64,000 nt of DNA from Myrica gale (GCA_963930655.1 OZ005602.1:131501-195500), one strand, 5' to 3'; shown: positions 1 through 12,480, counted from the stretch's first letter. Program-made: numbers and translations. The notes: generated from the sequence alone by a model not told the origin.

Positions 1-15
1 GGTATGTTGATTTAC

Positions 16-3000
16 CTCCTCTACTCCATTAACCAGAGATCTTTCATTCCCAGAAGAATCTCCATGTTCAGCTTCAGCTGCCGACTCATCATTTTCATCT
101 GCCGCGTCCTATTAAAAGGCTGTGAATGAGAAACTAGTAGAAAGAAATTTATTTGTGCTAAAGGAGTAACATGACTTGATCACAGGTCAATTGCCATCTA
201 TGTATCCACTAGATCGTATGTATGTCTATCGTTGTATGCAGATAAAGGCACCAATAAGTATATTCAACATTTGTGCGAAAAATATGATAAAGTATAATAA
301 GCGATCACAGAAAATAAAAAATTGCCTGTTGAAGGAAGATTAATCACCAAAGTGAGATCATGCATTTCTAATTGCCTTTCAGCTCAAATAATTAAAAGAC
401 ACAGGGAATAAGGGCAATTTATTGAAAGGATTCACCAAACAAAATATATAAGTACTATGACCCCGGAAAAATCTATGAATACATTGAGTAATACATTAGT
501 TCTGAAGGTTGGTTGAAGCTAAGCACCAAATTAATTATCTGATTGATATCACCTGATCTGGAGTCAAATCCTCCAAAACTCCAATTTCATCATCGTGCAA
601 ACTTTCAGTGGCTTTTTCGTCACTGTATGTTTTCTCCTCGGCTTTGCCAATCTCCTGATTAGTTTCCTGCTCAGCTTTGTTATTTTCCTCATTAGCCTTC
701 TCCTCAGCTTCTTTTCTTTCTTTCTCTTCTCTTTCTTTAAGCAAACGTTCTTTCTCCTCTGCCTTTTCAATTTCTTCTTTACGCTCTGGATGGAAGGCAA
801 ACAAGCATAACATTTACTTGATGGTGAACTGATGAATTGCCAAAAAACCACCTGAAGTATATACTAGTGCCATACTACACATGAGGAGGTTGGGGGTCAA
901 GGTACTCAGAGAACAGTATTATATTCATGTTTACTGCAATGAAGTTACTATTTTCAAATTGGAAAAATCAACGACTGACTTCCTTGCAATTCATGGGTTC
1001 ACCACTTCAAGCACTGGCGGAGCTAAAGGAGGGAGGGCAAGCAAGGGCCCCCTCCACCCGCCCAAAAAGAAAAAGAACAAAATGTAAAGCAATCTTTGAA
1101 GTCCTCGCCCCTCCTAAACCAAAAGAATTATAATCCCCCCCACCCCCACCTGGTTCTTTAAATGTGAAACTAAAAGAAAAACCTTTTCGAGTCACTAAAA
1201 CATGAGACAAGCGCACTTTGTTTGCCTTTTCTGTCTTTCTTTTTTCATTTTCTTTGTGCTAGATACCAATTAATACTTTTGTAAATGCTGTCTCTAAGTA
1301 AAGTGTTCCTTCTTCTCCAATTACTATATATGTATTCATATATTGATTACACACATTTATTAAATTCATATTTAGCATTCTAATAAATCGGATTTTTATT
1401 GATGCTAATTATTTAGCAAAGATACAAATATTAGAAAAATGAATAAAAAAATTTATATTGTACATTTTTCAGGGAAAAAAGTCTTACAACTAACAAGTAA
1501 ACTAATTTTCAGATTTTTTAAACACTTTTAGATTATATGATGGACAAACCAAAAACGATTGAACTTCATTTGTAATATTATTTTCCCACTGCATAAACAA
1601 AAATTGGTAGTATAATTTCATAACTCCACCCCTTAAAAGAGAAGTCCTACCTCCGCCGCTGACTGCAAAGTATATGCCCATACTTATAATTTTCTAGGAA
1701 GTAGCACAACTAAGGGCTTGCCACATGGTTAGAACATACCTCTGAGCTGCTGAACAAGCCCTTTCAGTATTTTCTCCTCATTCTTCAACGTCGACAATTC
1801 TGCCTCATCTTTGGCCAGAGATAGTTTTGCTTGTTCAATTTCCTGCCTTCGTAGAGCAATGCCCTCTTGATATGTAGCAATATTTTTCATTAGTTTGTCT
1901 CTAGCCACTTTACCAGCCTCCCAGCATGTATTTGGGCATTTTACCTTCCCATCGTATTCATCACTTCCATCACAGCAATCTACAGATCGGTGACAGGTAT
2001 TGTTAGAACAAGTTATGTGAACAGGGGAGTGTACAGCAGAGATCCAGGAACAACCAGCATTTCAGGTAAGAACCCGTAAATTCTTGGTTTCCAGACCATT
2101 GTATTGGAAGTAGAAGACCAGCAAAGGAAAAGGGTTCTCTTTCATAACATGGGAAGCATTATATTTCAAGTGCGCCATGTTTTTTACAGTAATCAAACTC
2201 TAGAGGCAGCCCATCAAGTAAACACTAAAAAGTAAAGTGGCTTGCCATGAAGCAAAGAACACTTACCACATATCCCATCATTCACTTTAGAAGAAAATAA
2301 GAAAAGTGGAATGTGTCCCGCATTACGACAATAAAACTTCCCAGCAGGGCATGCCGATGTACCTATAACCAACAAAAGAAAATGTAAACAGAAATGATAG
2401 CCGGTAGAAAAGAGATATCTTTGACAAAAAAAAAACAGCAAATCCTATTTCAAGTGCAATGACCAGCGAAATGTCATGGACCTCTAATTTCATTGATGAG
2501 AAAAACAAAGGCTCAATACATAGGAACAGACTAGCAAACCACCAAGGCAGTGATATGGTAATGTGATCCACTTAAATTAAACATGTTCCACAACATTTTC
2601 ATTTGCTCAAAATGTATCCCATGTGGTCAAAAGTAAATGACTCAATGAGGGGGACTGCGGGCATGTTGGTACAACTTGAATGATATAAATGAAGGGGAAA
2701 TACACGCGAAGAAAGTAAAGAGAGGAACCAGGCTCGTCAGTGCCATCAGGGCAATCGCAGAAGTCATCATTGAGCTGCACTTTGGTGAATTTCTTGGATC
2801 CATCTTTACAGCTCACCAAATCCGACGAGGTCTTGTAATATTTCTCATCTGCAGTGTAGAAAAAATACCGACATTAAATTGGAAGTGGCAAAAAGTAAAG
2901 AGGTAATGGCTAGATAAGAAACAAACAAGGGGGCGGACCTTCAGGGGCAATTCCGAGAAAGGGGTCCTTGGGATGAAGAGGATATGCCGATACTGATCGC

Positions 3001-3077
3001 ACTACAATCGGAGAGATCAGTGATAACGTGCACAGGCACAGCACGAGAGACATGATACCGAAAAGGCTCGGCTTCAT
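16..3077 (-). CDS. Glucosidase II beta subunit (3' part lies outside the window)
   Basis: This is the non-catalytic subunit of ER glucosidase II, which trims glucose from N-glycans during glycoprotein quality control and retains the catalytic alpha subunit in the ER. Six exons can be read: 3077-2939, 2848-2729, 2362-2267, 1979-1740, 785-553 and 108-16. Codon phases agree at every junction. I start at the Met of MKPSLFG because a hydrophobic signal peptide of about 31 residues follows; an in-frame Met 19 codons upstream (3134) is the alternative. After it come the PRKCSH-type region, two cysteine-rich LDLa-like motifs ([11 protein letters not shown] and [11 protein letters not shown]) and a long Glu/Lys-rich coiled coil with an acidic tail. 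The C-terminal mannose-receptor-homology domain expected of the family is not in the window; the last visible exon ends at a GT donor. Intron 4 carries a hAT-like element. The exon 1 donor is a weak GTCC. Confidence 0.93.
1012..1661. mobile_element. Non-autonomous hAT-like element inside an intron
   Basis: The ends are imperfect inverted repeats (CACTGGCGGAGCTA at the left, and CAGCGGCGGAGGTA reading inward from the right). The flanking 8-mers acttcaag and actgcaaa match at 6 of 8 positions, which fits a decayed 8-bp hAT target duplication. No transposase frame is visible inside. It lies in intron 4 of the glucosidase II beta gene. The GGCGGA terminal motif recurs in the elements at 48809 and 53914, so these look like one family. 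The boundaries are less secure than for those copies because the duplication is imperfect. Confidence 0.6.
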
Positions 3078-3840
3078 TCTTCCGCCAAATGCAAGGATAC
3101 CACTTCGTATCGGACTCTGATTGTCGTTGTTCACCCCACCCTGACCTCCGAGCTAGAGCTAGAGAGTGCTGGGACTTCGCAACGAGCGATACTGAGAACT
3201 GGCGACCACGCGTAAGAGGGCCGGTGAATTTTCAAGTTTTGAAGGGAAGGGACTCGCGTAGGAAAAAAAAAAAAAGACTAGGGAGGCTCAGGTTCCGTAC
3301 AACTTACCCAATAGCTAAAAATATACGGGTTTGGCCCAATAGTCTTAAACGACCTGCCCCGGTACTTACACCGATATTCTGAGCCATAACAATGGTTAAA
3401 AAGACCAATTCCCACTTTTGGTGAACTGTATATCATGGATGTGAGTTTATATAATATTTTATATCTGTCTACCAACAATTTTTTTACTAAAATAATAATT
3501 TAATTATAAATTTAATTTAAGTGTTTGGAGTTTATTATTACATTCCTTAAAATTCATTAAGACTTTACCTTCAAATTTAAAGAATTAATTTGATTTTAAT
3601 GGAAACATGAATTTTGTATTTATCTCTTTTTTTTTTAATTTGCTTTTTTTCAATTCAGACCAATCAGGTTCAAACGACGACGTCCCAAATACCTTATAGG
3701 CTTATACCCTCTTAAAATCTCTTTGCGAAAGTTCAGCAAAGAATGGAATTAGATAGCGTAACAGTGTGCAGTCTATCCTGAACGCTTTACACGGCTCGCT
3801 CCGGAAGAAGCAGAAAAACCCATATCAATCGAAGTAGGAA
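3078..3840. promoter_or_regulatory. Shared divergent promoter region and 5' leaders
   Basis: This gap separates the minus-strand glucosidase II beta start from the plus-strand NusB-protein start, so both promoters and leaders must lie here. The middle is very AT-rich. An ACGT-core palindrome (gacgtc) sits at about 3680, a common plant bZIP-type element. No convincing TATA box or transcription start can be fixed by eye. No coding sequence is seen. Confidence 0.5.
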
Positions 3841-6800
3841 ATGGAAGGAAGCATGCTCCTTCCCAGCTATACTTGTTTCTCTTCTTCTGCTCCTTCTATT
3901 CTAAATCCCCGGTTCGCGTTCGGTTTCCCCCTCTCCTCTCCCTCTCATTCTGCTTCTATAGGTAGATACCCTTTGCTCGCCTCCATTCCTAAATGCAAAT
4001 CGTGGGCCAACAACGCCGTCCTTGCTGTTTCGTGCGCCCCAAGAACCTCTGTCCTCCACACTTCGGCTGCGTTAGCTGTCGAACAAGGAGCTCTTGAAAA
4101 ATCCAACGATTCTTTCTCAACCTCGACGACGTCTTCTTCTTACAGAGATGTGTTACCCAAGATTGACAGGAGTGGCAGGTTTTGTAGTCCTAGAGCAGCC
4201 AGAGAGCTTGCTCTGTGAGTATTTTCTTAATTATTTTCCTTTCAAATGTTATCCAATATTACTTTCTTGGGGAAATAAGGGAAAAGAATTTGCTCCACTT
4301 CCAAACTCTATTAAGCCAATTACTAATATATGGCGTTGAATGACTCAGGTCAATAGTTTATGCGGCGTGTTTAGAAGGGTCTGACCCCGTTCGGCTGTTT
4401 GAGAAGCGAATGAATGAGCGGCGAGGTAGGAAAGATCCCAGTAGGCTTTTCCATATTTTGGAAAAAAAAAAATACTCTCGTTGGAGTTTAATCGTTTTTG
4501 TTGAGGATTTGTGTCTGCGAGGAGAAAAATGGATTTCTGACTGTCTCGGTTGCTATATGCATTTTCTCAGAACCTGGCTATGAATTCGACAAGGCTTCCT
4601 TGCTTGCCTACAATCACATGAGCTTTGGAGGTCCACCCATCTCAGTGGAAACAATTCAAGAGGAACGCGAGCTTCTAAATAACAACGAACAAGAATCTGC
4701 AGTAGGTAATCAAGTCAAAAAAAAAATCTTACATGGGCTTGGTCGTTGCTTAAACTTTTGCTGCAGATTTGCTGAAGTCAGTATTGACTTCATCAATCTG
4801 TTGTTTCCACTCCGAGGCAGATTAAATACAATAATCAGGAGCAGCTACCTATATTGGGGTGGTGCAATTTAGGGGGCGTTTGTCTCCGGAAATTTTCACC
4901 CCTCAAAATTTCCAAACAATCATAAAATAATCCCTCTCCTCATTAAATTATAAAATAACATTATACTATTAAATTAAATCTTCTCTCTCCTCACTTTTCC
5001 ATAAAATATCTATACTTTTCACAAACCTCAATAACCAAAATTTCCAAAACTCCAAAATTTCCACAAACAAACACCCCCGCAACTTTTCTATCTTTATAAT
5101 GTTTTCCCCCTCCACCATGCCCCACCCAGCAAGTAAAAGTTATTTATCTTTCTTTGAATGTTGGCTATTTGTGTTCCGTTATTGGCATCAATTGAAATCT
5201 AGGCAACTTTTCTGTCTTTAGAATGTTTTCCCCCTCCCCCATCCCCCACCCAGCAAGTAAAAGGTCTTTATGTTTTCTGTCCGTGCCAGATGGAATTAAA
5301 GGCAACTTCATACACATTTGTTTATTCACCTAGATACTCAATCAGATTCAGATTTCTATGTAGACTTTTCTGAATACCCAAACCCATGTTGCAAAGTAGG
5401 AGAATTCGAATTTCCCGTGGATAGGAATAAGCTATGCTTAGTAATCATAGAGTTATGGTCTTCAGACAATGTGATTGTGGAGGTTTGACAAAATATGTGT
5501 TCCTTGATTGTCATCAGAGAACCTCTTAATGAACCTATAATTTACTGGCAAAACTTGTCAATTATCAGCCCTCATGAAGTTACAGTGTCTCTCTATGTGG
5601 CTCTACTTCAGTAGCTCTGTACAAGTTGAATATGCAATAGCTGTTTTATATGCATCTCACTTGCATGTAGTTGTATCTTTACTATATATGCTCATGTTTC
5701 TTTACAGTGTTGCTTTTCTGTTAGCGAAATGACTGTTTTATTTGTTCCTCAGAAGCTGAAGTCCTTGCAGCTCCTCCAAAGTTGGTATACAGCAAATTGA
5801 TTCTGCGGTAAACTCTCTGAACTGGAATTGTTATATACAGCAAGTGGAGCATGTCTCTTTTTTCTTGGTTCTTTTTTTTCCTATTGTTTTCCCTCATTTG
5901 TGCATGCACATGTCTGAAGAGTGCTAATCATGTATTGACGCTTTCTGCAGATTTACAAGGAAACTTTTGGCTGCAGTCGTGGATAGATGGGACAGTCATG
6001 TGCTAGTCATTAACAAAGTTGCCCCTCCAAATTGGAAGGTTGAAACAGTAACAAGCATTTCTGTATTAATATCTTTGTTTCTACTTCCCTGGTACCACAG
6101 TTTTCTTTGTTAACAATTTTTTTATAAGAGTTTTCTTTGTTGACAATTGTGGGCTTTGTTTCTTGTTTGGTAGAATTCCTACCTTAATTTATCATACAAT
6201 AGCTAAAGAAGCAGCTGGTGGGTATAAAATTGTCCATTCCCTAAAGTGCGTCAAATGTTACTTGCCTCAGAAAAAGGGAATATCAAATCTGGCTGAGCCC
6301 GATAAATTTTTTTAACCATTTTTTTTCTGTTCCATTCTCAATTCCTTTTTTCCTTTGGAAATGTTGGCAATTTACATTAGGGTACACCTACTTTTCCATA
6401 TAAGTTTCTAATCTTTGACATGTCAAATTTGAGTATGGAGTTCCCTTCTTGTTTTTCGTTTTGGTAATTGTTCCGAGGACGAAAGACATTAGATTGGTCA
6501 ATTAATTTGTCTCTTAGAACTTACCACTGCCAGCTAATTCTTATAGCTTATCTGTCTATATAATGCAGAGTGAACCAGCGTGCAAAATTTTGGAGCTGTG
6601 TATTCTTCATTTGGCGATGTCTGAAATAACAGTTGTAGGGACACGGCACCAGATTGTCATTAACGAAGTAACACATTCACTTCCATTTCTTTTCGAGTTT
6701 GCTTATTTTGCTTTGGTGCACATCTCTACCCCTTTCTATTTATTGGATAATGATTTACTGCTGATTGTGTAGGCTGTCGATCTTGCCAAAAGGTTCTGTG

Positions 6801-6916
6801 ATGGAGCAGCACCCCGTGTCATCAATGGGTGTCTGAGGAGCTTCATGAAAGATCATGGAGAAACTGGTTTAGCACAGGCCTTGGAAGATAGAAAAGAAAG
6901 TGTAAAATTAAAATGA
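3841..6916 (+). CDS. NusB-domain antitermination-type protein, probably plastid-targeted
   Basis: The protein has a predicted length of 323 residues in seven exons: 3841-4214, 4349-4425, 4571-4705, 5753-5807, 5951-6038, 6569-6667 and 6773-6916. All introns are GT-AG and phases agree through to TGA. The first 110 or so residues are Ser-rich, poor in acids and typical of a chloroplast transit peptide. From RSGRFCSPRAARELAL onward the all-helical NusB fold is recognisable, ending with the conserved stretch around INEAVDLAKRF near the C-terminus. Bacterial NusB binds boxA RNA with NusE (S10) in transcription antitermination of rRNA operons. A role in plastid transcription or rRNA processing is inferred from homology and the transit peptide. 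Intron 3 hosts a MITE-like insertion and a local duplication. Confidence 0.9.
4872..5078. mobile_element. Short AT-rich MITE-like element in NusB-gene intron 3
   Basis: The element starts GGGGGCGTTTGTCTCC and its right end, read inward, starts GGGGGTGTTTGTTTGT, so it has terminal inverted repeats. The flanking 8-mers gcaattta and gcaacttt match at 6 of 8 positions, consistent with an old hAT-type target duplication. The interior is AT-rich and non-coding. Loosely similar AT-rich stretches with TGTTTG termini occur elsewhere in the window (about 55071-55390). Confidence 0.5.
5079..5263 (+). repeat. 61-bp direct duplication beside the MITE
   Basis: Bases 5079-5139 and 5203-5263 are near-identical direct copies. 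Both begin gcaacttttct, run through a C-rich tract and end at agcaagtaaaag. They differ at only a few positions. The first copy starts exactly at the right edge of the neighbouring MITE-like element. It is intronic and non-coding, probably a local tandem duplication with a 63-bp spacer. Confidence 0.75.
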
Positions 6917-8043
6917 AGTTTAGCTGTTTATCAGTTAGTGCTCTGTGCTTTGCATTGTCAAGACTGCCGCAGCTGTTGATGGGCTGAACAATCTCAAGTA
7001 TTTAGGTAAGTACGTTGATGCTTCTAAACCTCATGGGAAAGTTGATTGTTGTCTCCAGTCAGGCCTATTCCTGCATTCCCAATGTAGAATCTTAAAAGTT
7101 AGAGATGGAAGGGAGGGTTCTGCGGGCAATGTGTTTAGCCCTACCATTCTGCGAAATGAAGTATGTGATGTATATACTAACATTAACTAAAATCTTCATC
7201 TTCATATGGTGTAAGTATTGATGGTTTTTATATATAGAACCGTGTGCTTATCGTTTATTCCTATTTCTTGTAGGAGACTGTCTCTGTACTTTTTTTTTTC
7301 TTTTAAAAGAACTGCAAAGAAATTTTAAGACTTTCTGTACAACAAAAGTCAAGGACTGTCTATTCTTCCTGATTTCAAAATGTTTTAGATTCATAAAAAA
7401 GAAAAAAATTGTAAGCAAGTCCAATCAAAACTGTGGTACTTCGGGCCAAAACAAAGAAGACATGAATGTATCTATAGTCCTTATTGTATAAGAAAGTTAC
7501 AAATTAATCTCTTTAATAAAGAAAGTTTCAAATGCACCCACGGTTCTGTTACTAAGAGTAAATGTTAGTGGACTATGGGATCTAATTAGACACGTGGTGT
7601 GCTGTGGTTGGTTCTCAATAATATATCCTATCAGTGAAAAAGATAAAAATGAACGTAAAGACATTTTTAATAACAAAATTTAGCGTTATGGATTAATTTA
7701 AAACTCTCTGTTTGTGGCCCATGTTCTATATATTATTCTCTGGTTAAAAAAAGATAAATATAAATTTGGTCGATCGAAAATCAAAGAAGTCTTTATACTT
7801 TAAAACTCATTAAATTAATTCTTAAAGTTTAAAATCTATTAACAATTTAGATTTTTTGGTACCATTCGAATATGAATGATTTTAAACTTCAAAGACTAAT
7901 TTTATGTATTTTAAAATTTTAAAATTATTTGATTTTCTTGTAAACTACAGTGACCAAAATTGTGTTTATCCCTAAAAAACAAAAGTGTTTGGGGCCTTAA
8001 GTTGGGCCTGGGAAATAGAGGAAAGTGAGGATCGTCCAAGGCT
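6917..8043. other. 3' flank of the NusB gene and AT-rich intergenic DNA
   Basis: The first few hundred bases are presumably the 3' untranslated region of the NusB-domain gene. The remainder is AT-rich with no coding signal I can support on either strand and no recognisable element ends. Confidence 0.4.
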
Positions 8044-8226
8044 TTACTTCGGCGACTCTGGGCCAACAGCAGTCCAACATATGATCACGAAAGCCGCTGC
8101 TAGGGTTACTTGTTTCTTCCTTCTATAAAGGGAGCTCAGAACTCTCTCACCCTCCGCTTGAGCGGCACTTGAGGCATGCTTCGGTTGCTTTTGAAACTCC
8201 ACCCAGTATTCCTTTGGAGGATCCAT
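8044..8226 (-). CDS. Unrecognised small reading frame, 60 residues
   Basis: An open frame starts MDPPKEYWVEFQKQ and is rich in charged and polar residues for its first 39 codons, to about 8110. It then meets a possible GT donor (CAA|GTAACC at about 8109). Beyond that the composition becomes hydrophobic, as if reading into an intron. The first part looks like a genuine first coding exon, but I found no matching downstream exon in the AT-rich DNA to its left. It could be a small unannotated gene, a gene fragment or chance. I do not recognise the family. Confidence 0.2.
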   Translation of the reverse strand: MDPPKEYWVEFQKQPKHASSAAQAEGERVLSSLYRRKKQVTLAAAFVIICWTAVGPESPK

Positions 8227-9669
8227 AGTCGTCGTTTTTATTGCTCTTATTCTCTTGTTTAGCTGTTTATTTCTTTCGTTTTTCTCGATATATAGGTAAA
8301 GATTGGCATCCGCCTAATATTGCAATTCTGTGATTGGAAGAAATAGGAGTCATGGATCTATCATTAGGCTATATCGAAGTAGATTTTTTTCTTTTCTTAT
8401 TGCGCATATTTATTCCAATATGCGTAATTCTACCTTTATCTCCGACTATTCTTCAAAGAGTAGGATTTGTCGGTTAAAGGTAGATACATTTTGCCATTTT
8501 TCTGCTGCTTTTTTCTTTTAAAAGCCAAATCAAATATTCTTTTTTTTTTCTTTTGATTTGGAAGATCAAAGTGAGCGAATATATGATGTTGGATGATGAG
8601 AAAAATCAGACGGATTCCCAATGATATTTCGTATATGATATTACAACCAGCTACTTCTGACAACATCATGTTCAATGATTTTCCAAATGATATTTCATCG
8701 ACCGGAATATAGCGGTACTGGTCCCTAATCCTGTTACGGAACCAGATCCAGCCCAATTTTTTAGATTGAATCAGGGCTCAAAACGACAGTCCTTTTGTTA
8801 AAACCCAGTCAAAACGGTTCACTCATGCTTAGTTAAAAAAAATAAAAGGGCACGTTGGTCATTCAAGCGTGCATGCGGCCTGCAGCACAGCTTCTTGTCA
8901 ACCAAAGTTGTCCCGCGTAGGCCTGCTGCATTTGACTTTTATTGTTTTTTTGCATTTTTTTTAATATATTTTAAATATTCAAATAATAATAAATTTGAAA
9001 TATAAAAAAAATAACTTTAAACATCACCGTTAATTTTTTTTACACTTCTAAAATTACTTAAAACTTCTCAAAATTTTACAAAAATCTTCAAACCGAACAC
9101 AACCTAAGTTTTTCGGATTTTGAGGTTTTGTGCGGTAGGAAATTGATTTAACCCCACATATCTTTGGTGGCCAGCGCCTCAGACCTAAGAGTATGGGCAC
9201 GTTGGTTTTGTAACATAATTTTAAAATACAATCCATATAACATATTCATAAAATCAATAAAAATTAAATCTTTTTTTAAAAATTATTAATTTTTATATAA
9301 TATTTATGAAATTTTAATTTCTTCTATAAAACGAATTTTATGTTTGATATAGTCGGAGTTCAATTCTTCAGTGCAAGTGTGATTTCGCCCCAGTGGGCTG
9401 TCGCCCTGTATTGGGTTTATCCTTACACTACAAAAACATCGATATACTTAAAAACAAGGAAAGATGGGTGCATAATCTGCCATTTGAACCCGTGGGCTGT
9501 TTGTGCCTTAAAGGTCCGTTTCTTGAGAATTCATTGTTTCACGGGCGATAACAAAGGATGGGATTTTTTTTTTTCTAAGCAACAAAGGATGGGATTTGAA
9601 ATATCCAAAAAGGACAAAGGTATCGCATACTTGTTCAAAAGAAAAAACACACATACGTATGGGGTTGAT
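8227..9669. other. Intergenic DNA, no gene seen
   Basis: The composition is AT-rich with scattered moderate-GC patches near 8700-8930 and 9110-9200. Reading frames are short and lack family resemblance. Nothing beyond this can be supported. Confidence 0.4.
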
Positions 9670-10000
9670 TAGAGCTAAACAAAACCGGATCAGACCATAA
9701 AATCGGACCGGATTTGTGGTCCAGTCCAGTCTTGATTGTGTAATCTGGTATGGTCTAGACCTTTTAAAATCGGTCTAGACCGGACTAGACCAGATTTATT
9801 AATATAAATAAAAAAATGCTTTTTTATTTTTTTAATGTAAATTACAAACTTAAAAAGTACAATTTTAACCTAAACTAAAACTTTGTGTTTTGACATGCCC
9901 TTCCCCCTTCGAAATTAATCTTAAATTTTTTTTTAAAAAAATGAAATCGGTCCGGATTTCAGTCCAAAAATCGAACCAGATTTCCGGTTGTGCAACCCTA
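9670..10000. mobile_element. Non-autonomous hAT-type MITE
   Basis: The left end reads TAGAGCTAAACAAAACCGGA and the right end, read inward, TAGGGTTGCACAACCGGAA: clear terminal inverted repeats. The flanks are gggttgat (9662-9669) and gggctgat (10001-10008), an 8-bp target duplication with one mismatch. The interior repeats CGG-rich words such as cggtctagaccgg and gaccggatt around an AT-rich core, and has no coding capacity. Confidence 0.8.
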
Positions 10001-10008
10001 GGGCTGAT

Positions 10009-10796
10009 GGTGGGATCCTTCTTGAGGCCGGTTGGTGAAATACATGTGAAATTAGTAATGTTAGGATGAAAATAATAAACAATTTGAGTGAATATTTTTT
10101 AAAAAAAATTTACGCAACCTCTAAAATCTTAAAAATTCAAATAATTTTTTAATATCTAAAATCTTGAAAATTACAATGTTTTACCCAACATATAGTTTAT
10201 TCGTTTTCAAAAAAATTGTAAGATTTTAAGATTTAGATAGAATTGTGAATATTTATGTAAATTAGAGTTTATAAGTTTTTGTATAAAGGTTAATGAAAAG
10301 TTTTAAAGATTTAATTTTTGTTGGAATTTGTAAAAAAGTACAGAGAGAGATGATTTGATGTAATTGTTTAATAACAAAAATATTAGAGGTATGTGAAAAA
10401 ATATAGACAGAATATTTGTTATAATTTTTTTTAAAAAAAAAGTATGGAGTTTGTGTAAAAAGTTGTTGGAGATTGTATAAAAGGTATTGGTGTTTGTTTA
10501 CGAATTTTTAAGATTTTGGATATTCGTATTGTAAATTTTATTGAATTCATTTGTATTCTATAATACTTTTACAAATGGACATGCCCTAAATCTCAAAAAT
10601 TTATTGAACATTTTTTTCACACAGATTTTAGCGAAATTGACAATATGGTCACTAGGTTTATACCATGATGAAAATATATTAATTGTAAGTCCTATGATTA
10701 AGGCAACCCAAGTAGGGCAATAAAGAAAGATAGGGACGTGATCAAGTTGATTAATAGAGCGGTTAGTGAGCAGCACTCTACTTTGCATCTATACGT
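10009..10796. other. AT-rich intergenic DNA
   Basis: This is a long poly-A/T-rich stretch. Its right part (about 10490-10530) contains a gtgtttgtttacgaa word like the ends of the AT-rich MITE-like sequences elsewhere in the window. No gene is seen. Confidence 0.35.
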
Positions 10797-11930
10797 CGAC
10801 CTTGTAGTTGAAAAAGCTGAGATCATCTAGACCGAGGAATGCCCCCTTCCACTTACCGCTCCGGGACAATCACAAGAAGAAACTGGGGAACCAGAATCTG
10901 TATTGGGGGAACCCGAACCTGTTATAGCTGAAGAAGAGGTTATTGTAGGGGAACCCGAACTAGTTATTGCTGAGGAAGAGGTTGATGTGGGGGAATCCGA
11001 ACCTGATATTGCTAAGGAAGACTCCGATCTTGATTACGTTCTTGAGGAGAGATCTCAACAACTTGAATTAAGTGATTTCTTTGGTACTTGGGAAGAGATC
11101 ACAGCTAACCTAGATGATTATGTTGCACATGTTGATTGTTTAGGCTGTTTCCTGAGAACTGACGAAGACAATGTTACTGATAGGATGCTCTCTAGGCTGC
11201 TGCAACTGCCACAAATGTCAATATGTTTAAAGCCGCCACGATCCGGATTGAGGTGAACTATTCTGATTCACATAAGACACTTATGAAGATTGATACAAAG
11301 CTTTGGAGCTGACACGCTTTCAGTGTACATTGCAAGAGTGATATGCTCCTGAACAACCTTGTTGAATCCTTCAACACGTGGATTAAGGATGCTCTTGACA
11401 AGCCAATAATAACGATGTTGGAGACGATTTGCCGTTAGCTGCAAATACTCTTCCACAAGAAGAAGATTGGTGTCGAGACTGCCCTCCAGTAAGCACTTAA
11501 CGCCCTCTGTCCAAAGTTTTAAAAAAGTTAGAGAAGATCAAATCTGACTACAGGGTCTGTGTTTGTCAATGGCAAAACGAACTGGAGTTCGAGGTGGACC
11601 AGCTAGATGCACCCAGAAGGGTGGTCGATCTGAATGACCGCACGTGCTCGTGTGGTAAGTGGCAGCTATGTGGAATCCCTTGTATCCACGCTTGTACGGT
11701 CATATATCGAAACACAGTTGTTTGCAATTTATAAAAGCGATTGGGTATGACTTGAACCACAGTTGTTAACTCTACAGCCAAACACGAAATCTATCAGAGG
11801 TTGCAGCCTTGAACAATCCATTGACAAACTGTTGTGGAATCGGAGGCAAAAAGTTTTATAATGACTGTTGCTTTTACTCACGTGGAGCTTGTTTGATAAG
11901 GAGTTGTTCTTCATGTCACATTAGGCTTGG
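10797..11930 (+). pseudogene. Decayed MULE (MuDR-family) transposase, C-terminal part
   Basis: Three separate reading frames together match the C-terminal half of a plant MuDR-type transposase. The first (to 11255) carries an acidic stretch with 42-bp tandem units (from 10906) encoding GEPEPVIAEEE-like repeats. The second, around 11330-11450, reads SDMLLNNLVESFNTWI and DKPIITMLETI, typical of the region after the catalytic core. The third, at about 11626-11720, encodes a SWIM zinc finger with CSCGKWQLCGIPCIHAC. Frameshifts and in-frame stops separate them, and the N-terminal and catalytic portions are missing. It cannot make an active enzyme. Broken gene fragments follow directly downstream. 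Confidence 0.8.
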
Positions 11931-12150
11931 AAAGGTATATATAGATTGCAGGGTTTCAAAAGACTAGTTTGATATCCCAAATCTACTTGCTAGGTTTCCC
12001 AAGTCATACAAAGTTTCTGTAGTTTATGACTTTTGTGGAAGGAATGTTAGACCTTATAAAGTTTCTGATTTTGATGTTCAATCACCATTGTGTTTTTTTT
12101 TTCCTCTTCTTAATTTCTTGGTGCTGTACCAATCTTTCTACTGTGCCACA

Positions 12151-12480
12151 GTTTCCAAGAGATGACGAAGGAGAACCTCTGTATGAGGATTTTATATGCA
12201 AGGCCTGCTCAACCAGCTTTACTTTTCTTGGTCCGTATCCTCAATCCATATGGGCATCAGGGAGGCAGTGTGATGCTCCTGTTGAAACTAATAAGGATAA
12301 GAATGTGTTGGAAGATAACTGTTCAGCTGGTGGAACTGGAAAGTGGAAGATGTTGATGCTCATGATAATCCAATAGCAGATAATGGTAATACTGATTCTG
12401 AACCATTGTCTGGGGGTCAAATTGCTTGGAACACAATTTTTGCTTCCAATGGAGCCAAAAATGCTTGTTTCAAAATTTGG
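12151..12480 (+). pseudogene. Exon fragment of a UBR7-like PHD-finger protein
   Basis: After a plausible acceptor (gccacag, ending at 12150) the frame reads EPLYEDFICKACS and LGPYPQSIWASG. This resembles the segment linking the UBR box and PHD finger in plant UBR7-type (PHD finger-related) putative E3 ligases. The frame shifts near 12350, after which an acidic stretch (DNPIADNGNTDSEPLSGGQ) continues in another frame. No other exons of the gene are evident, so this is a captured or duplicated fragment. The family call rests on remembered similarity and should be checked by search. Confidence 0.5.
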
